NCBI GenBank assembly: GCA_040880405.1 | Contig: JBBDIM010000069.1 | Coordinates: 1 to 36,066, forward strand | Direction of reading: 5' to 3' | Length of the DNA stretch: 36,066 nt | Source: JBBDIM01 sp040880405 | GTDB taxonomy: Bacteria > Planctomycetota > Planctomycetia > Pirellulales > Pirellulaceae | In this document: positions 14,793-23,031 of the stretch, piece after piece | How the letters are laid out: each line of letters opens with the position of its first letter | Numbering within the stretch: the first letter of the stretch is position 1 | Translations under genes and position numbers: made by a program | Notes under the pieces: model-generated | Told to the model about the DNA's origin: nothing | Databases searched by the model: none | What the model saw: the letters and a program-made list of their open reading frames with translations, nothing else

Positions 14793-16037
14793 CTATTTCT
14801 CAAAACAGTACAGGCTTTCCATCGACCGCAAATACAACTTCTTTCCGCTCGCCGCGGGTGAGGCTTGAAACCCGGCGGGGAAGGTGTGTTGGGCGATTTC
14901 CTCGTACTCGTCTTTAGCGGCGAACACAGTCACCAACCCCTCGTCGCTGAGGGTGTAGAGGTGGCCGCCGGCATGGAGCATCGAGGCGCGGTAGTTCTGG
15001 CCGATCCGCTTTTGCCAAATGGTCTCGCCGCTGACCGGATTGATACACGAGGCGACCCCCTGATCTTCGATCATGTAAAGCCGTTCCCCCAGCATGATCG
15101 GGGACGGTTTCATCGGAACACCTTTGGAGTGGCGGAGGTGGATCTCGCTGGTCAAATCGCCCCGGCCCGCCGGATCAACCGCCACCATCTTCGTGGGGCC
15201 ATCTCCCGCGAAGATATAGACGAGGCCATTTTCGTAGATCGGCCGGATCGCGGCGTTCATCCAGCCATGTCGGACGCGCCACAGTTCAGCGCCGCTTTTC
15301 GGATCGTAGGTGATCGTTTCCACGGCGCTTGGCATGATGAGTTGGCGGACCCCTTCGTGGGTGATCAAGGTACCGGTGCTGTAGGACTTCATGCGGTCGC
15401 CGTCGTCGGTGCCGTAGTCGATATCGCGGTCCTTCTTCCAGACAGTATCTCCCGTCTTTTTGTCCAGGGCGACCACATACTGCACGTCGAAGCCGTCGAA
15501 CGGGACATACAAATTCTCCTCGTCGATGATCGGCGAAGAGGCGGGTCCGCGGTGGTGATCGCAGGGAAGGTCTCGCCGTTGCCAAAGTTTTTCACCACTG
15601 GTGGTGTCGATGCAGGCGGTTCCGAAACTACCGAAGTGGACGTAAATCCGTCCTTCTTCAATCGCCGGGGAACAGGAGGCGTAGCTATTGGTGATGTGGG
15701 CCTCCGCGGGATCGACATTTTCGAAGACCAACAGGTCGTGGATCACCTCGCCGCTGTTCTTGTCGTAGCAAACGGCGTATTGCTTGGTTCCATCAAGGGT
15801 GGCGGTCGTGATCCAGAGTTGGTCTCCCCAAATCACCGGTGAGGACCAACCCCGGCCATGCGGATCGTCCACTTTCCAGACCAACTGTCGCTCATCGGAA
15901 AAATCGACCGGCAAATCGACCTCACCGGCGTCTCCTCTACCTTGAGGGCCGCGGAATTCGGGCCAATTCTCGTCGGCGCGCAGCCAGGGGGAGAGGATAA
16001 GGCAGCAAACGATGGAGAAGGTGGAAGCGATTCGCAT
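14793..16037 (-). CDS. secreted PQQ-like beta-propeller repeat protein
   Basis: A 414-residue protein with a signal peptide (MRIASTFSIVCCLILSPWLRA). NWPEFRGPQGRG at the mature N-terminus is the hallmark of the large planctomycete family of PQQ-binding-like propellers. Repeated blades show the W-motif pattern: WSSPVIWGDQLWITTATLDG, ASCSPAIEEGRIYVHFGSFG, SSPIIDEENLYVPFDGFD, and closing GAELWRV, GETIWQK and TGDTVWKK turns. It probably acts outside the cytoplasm as a binding or scaffold protein; catalytic alcohol-dehydrogenase residues are not evident. A minus promoter at 16107-16136 is likely. A 325-codon antisense frame across this gene (14865-15842) is judged a shadow. Confidence 0.93.
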   Translation of the reverse strand: MRIASTFSIVCCLILSPWLRADENWPEFRGPQGRGDAGEVDLPVDFSDERQLVWKVDDPHGRGWSSPVIWGDQLWITTATLDGTKQYAVCYDKNSGEVIHDLLVFENVDPAEAHITNSYASCSPAIEEGRIYVHFGSFGTACIDTTSGEKLWQRRDLPCDHHRGPASSPIIDEENLYVPFDGFDVQYVVALDKKTGDTVWKKDRDIDYGTDDGDRMKSYSTGTLITHEGVRQLIMPSAVETITYDPKSGAELWRVRHGWMNAAIRPIYENGLVYIFAGDGPTKMVAVDPAGRGDLTSEIHLRHSKGVPMKPSPIMLGERLYMIEDQGVASCINPVSGETIWQKRIGQNYRASMLHAGGHLYTLSDEGLVTVFAAKDEYEEIAQHTFPAGFQASPAASGKKLYLRSMESLYCFEK

Positions 16038-16106
16038 TAGCGGCGTTCTCAGTACGAGGGCTGGGCCAGGGGGAGGGGAAATACATGGCGAGGCTTAGGA
16101 TTTTGT

Positions 16107-16136
16107 ATTATGCCGTAGGGCAGGGGGCGGCGTCAA
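16107..16136 (-). promoter_or_regulatory. promoter of the PQQ-propeller operon
   Basis: On the minus strand TTGACG (16136-16131), an 18-base spacer and CATAAT (16112-16107) lie about 70 bases upstream of the ATG at 16037. Confidence 0.5.
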
Positions 16137-16152
16137 CTTTTGCGTCGCGCCT

Positions 16153-16180
16153 TTGGCTGGATCTCGCTATGGTTTATAAT
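16153..16180 (+). promoter_or_regulatory. promoter of the HAD-thioesterase operon
   Basis: TTGGCT (16153-16158), a 16-base spacer and a perfect TATAAT (16175-16180) lie about 90 bases upstream of ATG 16272. It is divergent from the promoter at 16107-16136. Confidence 0.6.
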
Positions 16181-16271
16181 TGGGGCGGCTTAACTGCCGG
16201 TAAGAAGGGCATTGCCTCGGTTGGTGGTGTGAATTTTGCCCGGCTCGCAAATTATTTCGGAAGAGGCGGCG

Positions 16272-16922
16272 ATGACCCGTAATGAACTAGGTCCGGTCGA
16301 ACCGAGCGATTTTGAGGCGATCATTTTCGACTGCGACGGAACGCTCGCCGATACGATGCCGGCCCACTATGTCGCCTGGCTAAAGGTGACGACCCAATAC
16401 GGCCTGCGGTTGGACGAAGACCGATTTTATTCGCTCGGTGGACGACCCTCCGATAAGATCCTGGAGATGCTGGCCGAGGAACAAGGCATCCAAATTGATG
16501 CCGCCGCGGTAGCGATCGAAAAGGAAAAAGCCTTCATCGAGTCTATGGACATGGTCGAGCCGATCCGCCCGGTGACCGATGTGGTGCATCAATACCGAGG
16601 CAAAATCCCGCTGGCGGTCGCGACCGGTGCCATGCGGTGGGTGATGGACAGAACGTTAATCCAAATCGGCCTGGAGGGGATGTTCGACGCGAGCGTCACG
16701 GCGGAAGATACCTACCGACACAAACCGTTCCCCGACGTATTTCTGGAAGCGGCCCGGCTGCTCGGTGTCGAACCTTCCAAGTGCTGCGTCTACGAAGATG
16801 CCGATCTGGGGGTGGAAGCAGCGCATCAGGCCGGGATGCGCGTGATCGATGTCCGTGATTTCCACCAACCGCGGCGTGTCACCGCTGCCGATGGTTCCCT
16901 GTTAGCGATCCCGGGGGCATAA
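16272..16922 (+). CDS. HAD-superfamily phosphatase (beta-phosphoglucomutase-like)
   Basis: A 216-residue HAD hydrolase of subfamily IA. Motif I is FDCDGTLADT, with nucleophile Asp20 and acid/base Asp22. The helical cap follows (AWLKVTTQYGLRLDEDRFYSLGG), then motif II in LAVATGA, motif III Lys in YRHKPFPDVFLEAA and motif IV in CVYEDADLGVEAA. This arrangement matches beta-phosphoglucomutase and small sugar- or polyol-phosphate phosphatases; substrates within this group cannot be read from sequence. ATG 16272 has a strong GGAAGAGG site just upstream, so the longer frame from 16236 is rejected. The thioesterase gene follows 16 bases after the stop, probably on the same transcript. Confidence 0.93.
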   Translation: MTRNELGPVEPSDFEAIIFDCDGTLADTMPAHYVAWLKVTTQYGLRLDEDRFYSLGGRPSDKILEMLAEEQGIQIDAAAVAIEKEKAFIESMDMVEPIRPVTDVVHQYRGKIPLAVATGAMRWVMDRTLIQIGLEGMFDASVTAEDTYRHKPFPDVFLEAARLLGVEPSKCCVYEDADLGVEAAHQAGMRVIDVRDFHQPRRVTAADGSLLAIPGA

Positions 16923-16938
16923 TCGTCCTTCCAACCAC

Positions 16939-17382
16939 ATGAAGCAAGTTTACCACCACCCGATCGAAGTCCTCGCGGAGCATATCGACATGCAAGGGCA
17001 TGTCAATAATCTGGTCTATCTCCGCTGGATGCAGGACGCCGCCGTGGCCCATTCGCTGGACCGTGGCTGGGGCCGCGTGCAGTACGAGGAAATGGGGTGC
17101 GGCTGGGTGGTTCGTTCGCATCAAATCACCTACTTGCACCCCGCGTTCGAGTCGGAAAGCTTGGAAGTGGTCACCTGGATCGACAGTTTCCGCCGCGCTT
17201 CCTGCCTGCGAAAGTATGAGATTCAGCGCCCGAGCGACAAAAAAATCCTCGCCACGGCCGAAACGAGCTGGGCCTTTCTCGATCTTACGCGGCGTCTGCC
17301 GACGAAAGTCCCCCGCGAGATTTTGGAGGCCTTTTTGCCGGTCGATGACGTGAATCTGAGTGCGGCAGGCGGGACGAGTTAG
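16939..17382 (+). CDS. acyl-CoA thioesterase, 4-hydroxybenzoyl-CoA thioesterase/YbgC-like hotdog family
   Basis: A 147-residue hotdog-fold protein. EVLAEHIDMQGHVNNLVYLRWMQDAA carries the family's catalytic Asp (Asp17) and the xGHVNNxxYL signature; RSHQITYLHPAFESESLEVVTWI gives the central strands and ETSWAFLDLTRRLPTKVP the last ones. Such enzymes hydrolyse the thioester bond of acyl-CoA or acyl-ACP in the cytoplasm; chain preference is not visible. Length is typical. No clear ribosome-binding site precedes ATG 16939, consistent with translation following on from the HAD gene 16 bases upstream. Confidence 0.92.
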   Translation: MKQVYHHPIEVLAEHIDMQGHVNNLVYLRWMQDAAVAHSLDRGWGRVQYEEMGCGWVVRSHQITYLHPAFESESLEVVTWIDSFRRASCLRKYEIQRPSDKKILATAETSWAFLDLTRRLPTKVPREILEAFLPVDDVNLSAAGGTS

Positions 17383-17445
17383 ACGCGTTGCCCCCCGCGG
17401 GGTATTCACTGATGCGTTCAGGTTCGGTTCCGGTTGACAAATTTT

Positions 17446-17475
17446 TTGGCATGTTTCGTTGCTCTCCCCTATACT
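17446..17475 (+). promoter_or_regulatory. promoter of the HEAT-repeat gene
   Basis: TTGGCA (17446-17451), an 18-base spacer and TATACT (17470-17475) lie about 50 bases upstream of ATG 17526. A consensus TTGACA at 17434-17439 is too far (30 bases) from this -10 to pair with it. Confidence 0.55.
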
Positions 17476-17525
17476 AATAAGTGCGGTAGGCACATTTCTC
17501 GCCTGTTTTTGGCGTATGTTTGCGG

Positions 17526-18773
17526 ATGAAACTTCTTTCGCCATCTTGGGGGTCTGGGGTTGGGTTCGGGCCCAGCGGGCTAATGGTCTGCGCATTACTC
17601 CTTAGCCTCATCGTGAATCGCCCCGTCTCGGCCGATATCTTGCATCTGAAATCCGGCGGAAAGATTGAGGGAGAACTCCTCAATCCGGATCAGGAACCGC
17701 GCGAGTTCTATGAGATCAAAACCGAGCAGGGTCAGCTCACCTTGGCGGCCTCGGTCGTGCAGGAATTTGTGGCCCAGTCCGAGGCGCAAAAACGGTATAA
17801 GACGTTCCTGCCCCGGATGCCGGACACCATTGATGGCAAGTGGCAAATGGCCCAGTGGTGCAAGGAGAATGGGCTGGATGACAAGTGGGAATACCACTTG
17901 GAAGAAATCCTCGCCCTCGAACCGGATCACGTCGAAGCCCGACGCGCCTTGGGGTATGTCCAGCATCGCGGCAAGTGGATCATTCGCGAGCAGTGGATGC
18001 GGCAGCAAGGATTCGTCTACCATCGTGGATCGTGGCGATTGGCGCAGGAAGTGGCCATGCTAGAGGCCCAGGATGAAGCCAGTTCTCAGGTGGTCGAGTG
18101 GCGGAAGCAACTGCGGATGTGGCGGCTCTGGATTCGTCGCGGAGGAGACAGAGCGCAAGAGGCGGTCAAATCGATCAGCGGCATTGAAGACCCTACCGCG
18201 ACCGAGCCCCTGTTGGAACTGCTGGACAGTGAGTCGGATGTGCGAATCCGCGTAGCGGTGATTGTCGCCCTCACCAAAATCCCCAGCCCCCAGGTGACGA
18301 TGGCCTTGGCGGAGTTGGCGTTCGAAGATCAGAGCGTAAAAATCCGGGATCAGGCAGCGATTGCGTTGGAACGCCGCGATCACGATGTGGCGGTCGGCTT
18401 TTTAATCCGAAAACTCAAAAGCGACGATAACGGCGAAATCAATCGCGCGGCGGCCGTTCTTACGCGTTTGAAGCATCCCGCCGCGATCGGGCCGCTGATC
18501 GATGCCTTGGCCACCACGCATAAGTTCGTGGAACAGCCCGGGGGTGGACCGGGTCGCATGAATGCCGCCTTTGGGAGCGGGGCCCCCGGTGGTTTTGGGT
18601 TCGGGGCACCCCAAGCCAAGACCGTGATTCAGGAATTGAATAACGAGCAGGTGTTGGCTGCCCTGATGGCGACCGTCGGAGGGGAGGTTAATTTCCGCTT
18701 CGATAAGGAGCGTTGGAGGCTCTGGCACTCCAACGACAAGATCCCCCTGGATACCAACCTTCGCCGGGATTAG
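17526..18773 (+). CDS. secreted HEAT-repeat protein
   Basis: A 415-residue product. The N-terminus has a long signal or anchor segment (GLMVCALLLSLIVNRPVSA), then ILHLKSGGKIEGELLN, a small beta unit common at the start of planctomycete exported proteins. Residues about 95-165 form a TPR-like helical stretch (WCKENGLDDKWEYHLEEILALEPDHVEARRALGY). From about 200 to 325 there are HEAT repeats (PTATEPLLELLDSESDVRIRVAVIVALTKI, then VTMALAELAFEDQSVKIRDQAAIALE). A glycine-rich linker and a short C-terminal domain end it. It is probably an extracytoplasmic scaffold; no catalytic motif is seen. ATG 17526 is preferred over TTG 17520. The stop codon lies inside the target-site duplication of the MITE-like element that follows. 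Confidence 0.85.
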   Translation: MKLLSPSWGSGVGFGPSGLMVCALLLSLIVNRPVSADILHLKSGGKIEGELLNPDQEPREFYEIKTEQGQLTLAASVVQEFVAQSEAQKRYKTFLPRMPDTIDGKWQMAQWCKENGLDDKWEYHLEEILALEPDHVEARRALGYVQHRGKWIIREQWMRQQGFVYHRGSWRLAQEVAMLEAQDEASSQVVEWRKQLRMWRLWIRRGGDRAQEAVKSISGIEDPTATEPLLELLDSESDVRIRVAVIVALTKIPSPQVTMALAELAFEDQSVKIRDQAAIALERRDHDVAVGFLIRKLKSDDNGEINRAAAVLTRLKHPAAIGPLIDALATTHKFVEQPGGGPGRMNAAFGSGAPGGFGFGAPQAKTVIQELNNEQVLAALMATVGGEVNFRFDKERWRLWHSNDKIPLDTNLRRD

Positions 18774-18982
18774 GCTGGGCTGTCAAAAATTTGGTCTTGC
18801 GGCGGTTCTTGTGTGCGCACTTCCCCCACGCTTTTGCAAGCGTGGCTACGACGAAATCTTGAGGTAGCCACGGTCGCAAGACCGTGGGGGACCCGCGGGT
18901 TGGGTGTGGGCTGTGAAAGGAATAAAATCACCCCCTTGAAAACCTGTGTCAAGATCGAATTTTTGACAGCCCAGGATTAGGC
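18767..18982. mobile_element. MITE-like element (18776-18973) with 9-bp target-site duplication
   Basis: The element is 198 bp. Its ends are inverted repeats of 24 bases: the first 16 (TGGGCTGTCAAAAATT) are identical at both ends and 22 of 24 match. It is flanked by the direct repeat GGATTAGGC at 18767-18775 and 18974-18982, a clear 9-bp target duplication. There is no transposase frame, so it must have moved in trans. The interior holds two tetraloop hairpins that are imperfect inverted copies of each other (18823-18849 and 18864-18890). The left duplication contains the HEAT gene stop codon. Confidence 0.9.
18823..18890. repeat. paired hairpin repeats inside the MITE
   Basis: CCACGCTT-TTGC-AAGCGTGG (18826-18845) and CCACGGTC-GCAA-GACCGTGG (18868-18887) are both perfect 8-bp stems. 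The second, read in reverse complement, aligns with the first over 27 bases with four differences, and those in the stem are compensated on the other arm. A third relative lies at 35171-35205. Confidence 0.75.
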
Positions 18983-19019
18983 TAATTCCCGGCGACGTTT
19001 CTTTGAGTGGATACCTCCA

Positions 19020-20852
19020 CTATCCATGAACCCCGCTCCCCGCGGCGACGTCGGTGATCGGAGCATCTATCAATTCGTTACGGAAGCCTTGGATATCAAA
19101 CGTGAGCGTGAAGTGATTCAGGGTCCCCGGGAGCTCGCCTGGGATGAGCCGCTGAGGGTCTTTCAGTTCAAACTTGCGATCCCCAATAAGGGCGGCCAGC
19201 ATGGCGCTCGTCAGTAGCAACACGAGATTCCGACCAGGACAGATCCCGGGGCCACCGCTGAACGGAACCAACGGCCAGTCACTCGGCGGCGCACCTTGGA
19301 CTTCCGGATCATCGTCGATCCAAACCTGCGGGTAAAACTGGTGGGCGAACGGAAGGGTCGTCTCGTCCCGGTGGAAAAGCGGGGTGTAAATCAGGATGCC
19401 GGTATGGGCCGGCAGGATCCCATTTTCCCACTTCGTTTCCTCGGTCGTTTGTCGCAGGATCATCGGCGTCGTCGGCCAGAGCCGGAGCGATTCCAGGATC
19501 GTGGCGCGTAGAAACGGCCGGTGGGGATTGTACTCCGAGACGTTTCCGGTCGATTCCTCATAGGCCCGTTGCATCTCTTGGGGATGGCGCGCCAACAGGG
19601 CCAAACCACGGTAGGTCGCCATGCCGGCCGGATCGAAGGCGAACAGCCACTGCGGGATCTGATTCTCAGGCGACTCCACTTCGCTTGTCGCCTTGGCGGC
19701 CATTTTCGCGACCAAGCTACCAGGCTCGGCCCGGTCGAGATAGCCGCGAATCCGATGATGCAGTTCTGCGCGAAGGTCCGTGTCGACCGGCTTGAGAAAG
19801 GCCCAATTGCCGTCGGACCGGAGCTTACTCATCAGGTAGCTGATTCGCGTGTCGTGCCGCGCGGCCTCGCCGAAGACAACCCGGCGAACCATGCTGAACC
19901 AGCCTTTGGAAAACTCATCCCACCGGAGCTCACCCACCTCGTTGGCATCTTTCAAGATCCGCTGGGCCTCTTCTTCGACGATCGGCAGAAAATTCTCGGC
20001 CAGCGAGTGGATCGGGCTGTGCTGTTCCAGGGTTTCTTCGTTCAATCGCCGCCGGGCGGTTCGCTCCGCCCCGTGCGAGATGAGCGACGATTTCGGTTCA
20101 AAATGAGCGAGCGCTGCCTGCTTGGCGACGCTTGCCAAGGCGAACGGTTCGGGAGAACCATCAATGACGCGGCGGAGATCCTCCGGATCGAGGATCACCG
20201 CCTGATGCCGAAACGGCATCTGCACCATCAACGGGCCATCACCATATTTATCGCGGAGGGACCGCAGGGTCAGCACGCCCAGACCGGCGAGATCCAAGGT
20301 TTCGGCCCACATCATCATAGTCGGTCGCCTCATAATGGGCCCCATGGCAAGGGTCGGCAAAGCGACCCCGAGCCCAACTTTGAGTGAGTCGAGAGTCTCC
20401 GCTTCGGGAACCTGCAACTCCGCGGGCACGGAAGCCGACGACCGATTCTCACCCGGCAGTTGGGCCGTTGTCCCGGAATTCACGCCGCGGAGGCCGAGGG
20501 AGTGGCCATCGTGATCTGGGGCGGGATCGGTGTATTTTGATAACAGGGCTTCCAGTGCGCAGCCACCTACCGCGAAGGCGAACATGGCCGGGCTAAGGCG
20601 GCTTCTCATGAGCACCGGAACCGCAGTCACCGCCAACCCGCCGGCCATTTCAAGACCGGAGGTCGCCTCACTTGAACTAGTGCTGCCCCGCTCTTCACGG
20701 GCCCTGGAAATCAGCAAGTAACCGGCCCTGCCGATCATGATCGCGGCGGTCGCGGCGGCGATTTGGGGGCTGGCACCTAGCAATCTCGGCACGGCAAACG
20801 AGATACCGGTCACGGCGAGATCCAACAGGGTTTGGGTAGTGGAGGCGCGCAT
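19020..20852 (-). CDS. cytochrome P450 with an N-terminal membrane-like extension
   Basis: A 610-residue protein; a normal P450 is 400-500. The catalytic part starts near residue 170. It has the K-helix ExxR in LESLRLWP, the haem loop PFSGGPGICPGRN with the iron ligand Cys538, and a meander before it. The I-helix reads FAFDPAGMATYRG, so the usual acid-alcohol pair (D/E-T) is changed, with Ala before Thr. Residues 1-110 carry two hydrophobic hairpin-like stretches (VTGISFAVPRLLGASPQIAAATAAIMIG and GLAVTAVPVLMRSRLSPAMFAFAVGG) that could insert in a membrane. A linker rich in Ser, Gly and Pro follows. The enzyme is expected to use haem and an external reductase; substrate unknown. AAGGA precedes ATG 20852. 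A 21-bp palindrome lies 48 bases upstream. Confidence 0.9.
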   Translation of the reverse strand: MRASTTQTLLDLAVTGISFAVPRLLGASPQIAAATAAIMIGRAGYLLISRAREERGSTSSSEATSGLEMAGGLAVTAVPVLMRSRLSPAMFAFAVGGCALEALLSKYTDPAPDHDGHSLGLRGVNSGTTAQLPGENRSSASVPAELQVPEAETLDSLKVGLGVALPTLAMGPIMRRPTMMMWAETLDLAGLGVLTLRSLRDKYGDGPLMVQMPFRHQAVILDPEDLRRVIDGSPEPFALASVAKQAALAHFEPKSSLISHGAERTARRRLNEETLEQHSPIHSLAENFLPIVEEEAQRILKDANEVGELRWDEFSKGWFSMVRRVVFGEAARHDTRISYLMSKLRSDGNWAFLKPVDTDLRAELHHRIRGYLDRAEPGSLVAKMAAKATSEVESPENQIPQWLFAFDPAGMATYRGLALLARHPQEMQRAYEESTGNVSEYNPHRPFLRATILESLRLWPTTPMILRQTTEETKWENGILPAHTGILIYTPLFHRDETTLPFAHQFYPQVWIDDDPEVQGAPPSDWPLVPFSGGPGICPGRNLVLLLTSAMLAALIGDRKFELKDPQRLIPGELPGTLNHFTLTFDIQGFRNELIDAPITDVAAGSGVHG

Positions 20853-20899
20853 CGGACTTCATCCTTGTCTGGGAGTTGCGGTTCAAGGTGTCGCAATTA

Positions 20900-20920
20900 G
20901 CAATAGAAGTCTTCTATTGC
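20900..20920. promoter_or_regulatory. 21-bp perfect palindrome upstream of the P450 gene
   Basis: GCAATAGAAG-T-CTTCTATTGC has ten-base arms around one central base. It lies 48-68 bases upstream of the P450 start, and a TTGCAA hexamer on the minus strand overlaps its outer edge. A regulator operator is the simplest reading; the protein is unknown. Confidence 0.65.
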
Positions 20921-21055
20921 AAATCGCGCACCAATCTTCCCAAACCAAGGTGCCGTAAAGGAGTTACGTCGATCAGGTGGGATTTTGGCCCCTCGCGTCT
21001 GGCCAATATCCACCCATCCTGATCGCCGCCCAACCGATTGATGGGCCAGATTTAA

Positions 21056-21532
21056 TCAGTCTGAAAGAGGGGGTATGGAAGGCATCGCCGACACCACGTC
21101 AAGAAACCGGCCCCCATTGTCGTACCAGCCATGTTTGGTGAATCGGCACCAGTGCAGGTCGGTCAGCAAGTGGACCGGGTTACCCTCTTCGGTTTCCAGG
21201 GTGATGATCACTCGGCGGTAGGGAATGGGCTCGCTATGGAAGAAATCGATACCCCGCTCCGCCAAGTTTTTTCCCACGACGACGGTCGTAAGTTCCGGAA
21301 TTGGCTTTCCCTGACGATCGACCGGGGTGAGATTCAGGAGGTACGGAAATGGCTTGCGGACGTCCTGGCGGCGCTCCAGGGCGGGCAGCGGTTCGCCCCG
21401 TTTTCCCAAGATCTGGTTCATCCGCACGCGAACCCGTTGCTCGCAGGTCTCGCTCCGAGTCGGCGGAACGCCCTCTTGTTCGAGAACCGGAGTCAGCGCT
21501 TCGGTCGACGCAGTCGCGACACAATTATGCAT
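21056..21532 (-). CDS. PilZ-like domain protein (putative)
   Basis: A 158-residue cytoplasmic protein. From about residue 60, PFPYLLNLTPVDRQGKPIPELTTVVVGKNLAERGIDFFHSEPIPYRRVIITLE reads like the small beta barrel of PilZ proteins, with KNLAERGIDFF in place of the usual D/NxSxxG segment. An upstream arginine-rich stretch (RRQDVRKPFPY) could match the RxxxR half of the c-di-GMP site, but the pattern is imperfect. The C-terminus continues with LLTDLHWCRFTKHGWYDNGGRFL. An AGGTG stands before ATG 21532. It is upstream of the P450 gene with a 203-base gap containing the palindrome, so the two need not be co-transcribed. PilZ assignment is plausible rather than firm. Confidence 0.7.
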   Translation of the reverse strand: MHNCVATASTEALTPVLEQEGVPPTRSETCEQRVRVRMNQILGKRGEPLPALERRQDVRKPFPYLLNLTPVDRQGKPIPELTTVVVGKNLAERGIDFFHSEPIPYRRVIITLETEEGNPVHLLTDLHWCRFTKHGWYDNGGRFLDVVSAMPSIPPLSD

Positions 21533-21792
21533 AGGTACGCACCTGTTTTGAAAGAGACCGTCAGATGAGGATGGCGCTGGCCCGACACGCGAGTTGTCTA
21601 GCCAAGCAGGAAAAGTGCGACCAAGCGGCGTGAAGCCCGCTTGATCGAGAGGAGCGGAAGTCCTCTCGAAATATCTATGTCAAGTTTTGGATGGATGCAA
21701 ACCGGGAGGGCATATTCGTTAGTTTTTCTTCGGAATTTGCAATGATTTTCGTCGGTCACGGCCGATTGGACGGCTTGCGACTCAGCATGAAA

Positions 21793-23031
21793 TCAGCGGC
21801 CAGCGGCGACATGGAGGTTGGGGAATTCCAGTCGTAACGATCCCCTCAGGGCCGGAAACCGGGCCAGGTCGAACTCCGCCTGCCGGTAGGCATTCTTGGC
21901 CTCGACCTCATCTCCCAGACGCAGCGCGTGGTGAATCCACTGGAAATAGAGGTCCCGCAGCCGCTCGGCGGTCGATTCGTCCAGTTCCCCCGATCTCCGC
22001 AGGTGGGCCCGAGCGGCTGCGTACTCGCGGTGGGCCTGATGATCCGCCAGGATCGCTCGATCGACCTGTTCCAGTGAGGGGAGCTCCGCGGACAGTTCCG
22101 GGGCGAGTTGTTCTAGCTGACTCCGGATCTGGGCGGTTCGTTGCCAATCGCCCTGATCGGCCGCCTGCAAGGCCCAGTTATTCAGGGCCGCCGCTAGGTT
22201 GTTGCGAATCGCCGGATCCCCGGGATCGAGCGACATCGCTTGATGCAGGAGCCGGACCGCCGACTCGTAATCGCCTCGATCCGAGGCGGCCGAGGCGTGA
22301 TTGTAGGGAATTTTCGAGACCAAGGCCGCGGGGGTCAGGACTTTGGGCGAATCCGAATGGGGGCTCGTCTCCGCGGCAACGGTCGATTCCACATTGGCCG
22401 AAACCGCGTGGGAGCCGCCAGAGGATGCCAACCGATGCGTGGAGAGCGAGTCACCCTGGGGGGCCGGGCGAATGAGCGTCGATGGTGGTGCAAGGAAAGG
22501 GGAGGTGGTTTCGATGTCCAACGCAGTGGTATCCCACAGCCGACACCAAACATGCCCCGGGGTCTGGATCGCCATGACCGGCAACCCCAGTTGCTCAGCG
22601 GTCGCTTGGAACAGGATCGAAGCGGTGAGGCAGTTGAAGTCCCCACTGTGCAGCGTGGTGGCGAGGGAGTGATTGGCGGCGTGGTACCTGCCGGTCAGGA
22701 AGGTCTCATGGACCTGGGGTAGAAGCCACGCAGCCCGCTCACGCCGAGTCCAACTTCCCCACTGGTGCGGACGGTTTGCTTCGATTTCCACCAATCCCGC
22801 CTGGAAGCGAGCAAACGCAGCCGCTTGATCCTCCGGCACGGCTGACTCCTGCGCCAGGGCAAAGGCGACCAACTGGGTCCCTTCCTGGGCGCTTGAGGGC
22901 CTCGCGATCAGCGTGAGGCAGAGCACTAGCGCGATCCGGGCGGCGCGTTGGATTAGGCAATGGTGGCAATCGGTCACGACATCCATGCTCGCTGAGGGGG
23001 GAGGTTGGTAGCGGGAAGGGGAGCCTCGCAT
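21793..23031 (-). CDS. secreted transglutaminase-like/TPR protein (SirB1-like)
   Basis: A 412-residue product. A hydrophobic signal-like segment (AARIALVLCLTLIARPSSA) is followed by a transglutaminase-like fold. The probable catalytic triad is Cys134 in SGDFNCLTASILF, His160 in TPGHVWCRLW and Asp172 in ALDIETTS, as in the SirB1 type. After a Ser/Pro linker, residues about 235-300 form TPR-like helices (YNHASAASDRGDYESAVRLLHQAMSLDPGDPAIRNNLAAALNNW), then more helices to the end. It may process or bind proteins or peptides outside the cytoplasm. Starts at 23031 and 22986 are both possible; neither has a clear ribosome-binding site. Confidence 0.85.
   Translation of the reverse strand: MRGSPSRYQPPPSASMDVVTDCHHCLIQRAARIALVLCLTLIARPSSAQEGTQLVAFALAQESAVPEDQAAAFARFQAGLVEIEANRPHQWGSWTRRERAAWLLPQVHETFLTGRYHAANHSLATTLHSGDFNCLTASILFQATAEQLGLPVMAIQTPGHVWCRLWDTTALDIETTSPFLAPPSTLIRPAPQGDSLSTHRLASSGGSHAVSANVESTVAAETSPHSDSPKVLTPAALVSKIPYNHASAASDRGDYESAVRLLHQAMSLDPGDPAIRNNLAAALNNWALQAADQGDWQRTAQIRSQLEQLAPELSAELPSLEQVDRAILADHQAHREYAAARAHLRRSGELDESTAERLRDLYFQWIHHALRLGDEVEAKNAYRQAEFDLARFPALRGSLRLEFPNLHVAAGR

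Noticed and set aside
14865..15842. 325-codon plus-strand frame
   Set aside because: It lies fully antisense to a clear PQQ-propeller gene with signal peptide and family repeats; the antisense translation shows no family motif.
17434..17439. consensus TTGACA as -35 for the HEAT gene
   Set aside because: It is 30 bases from the only good -10 (TATACT, 17470-17475); TTGGCA at 17446 has proper spacing instead.
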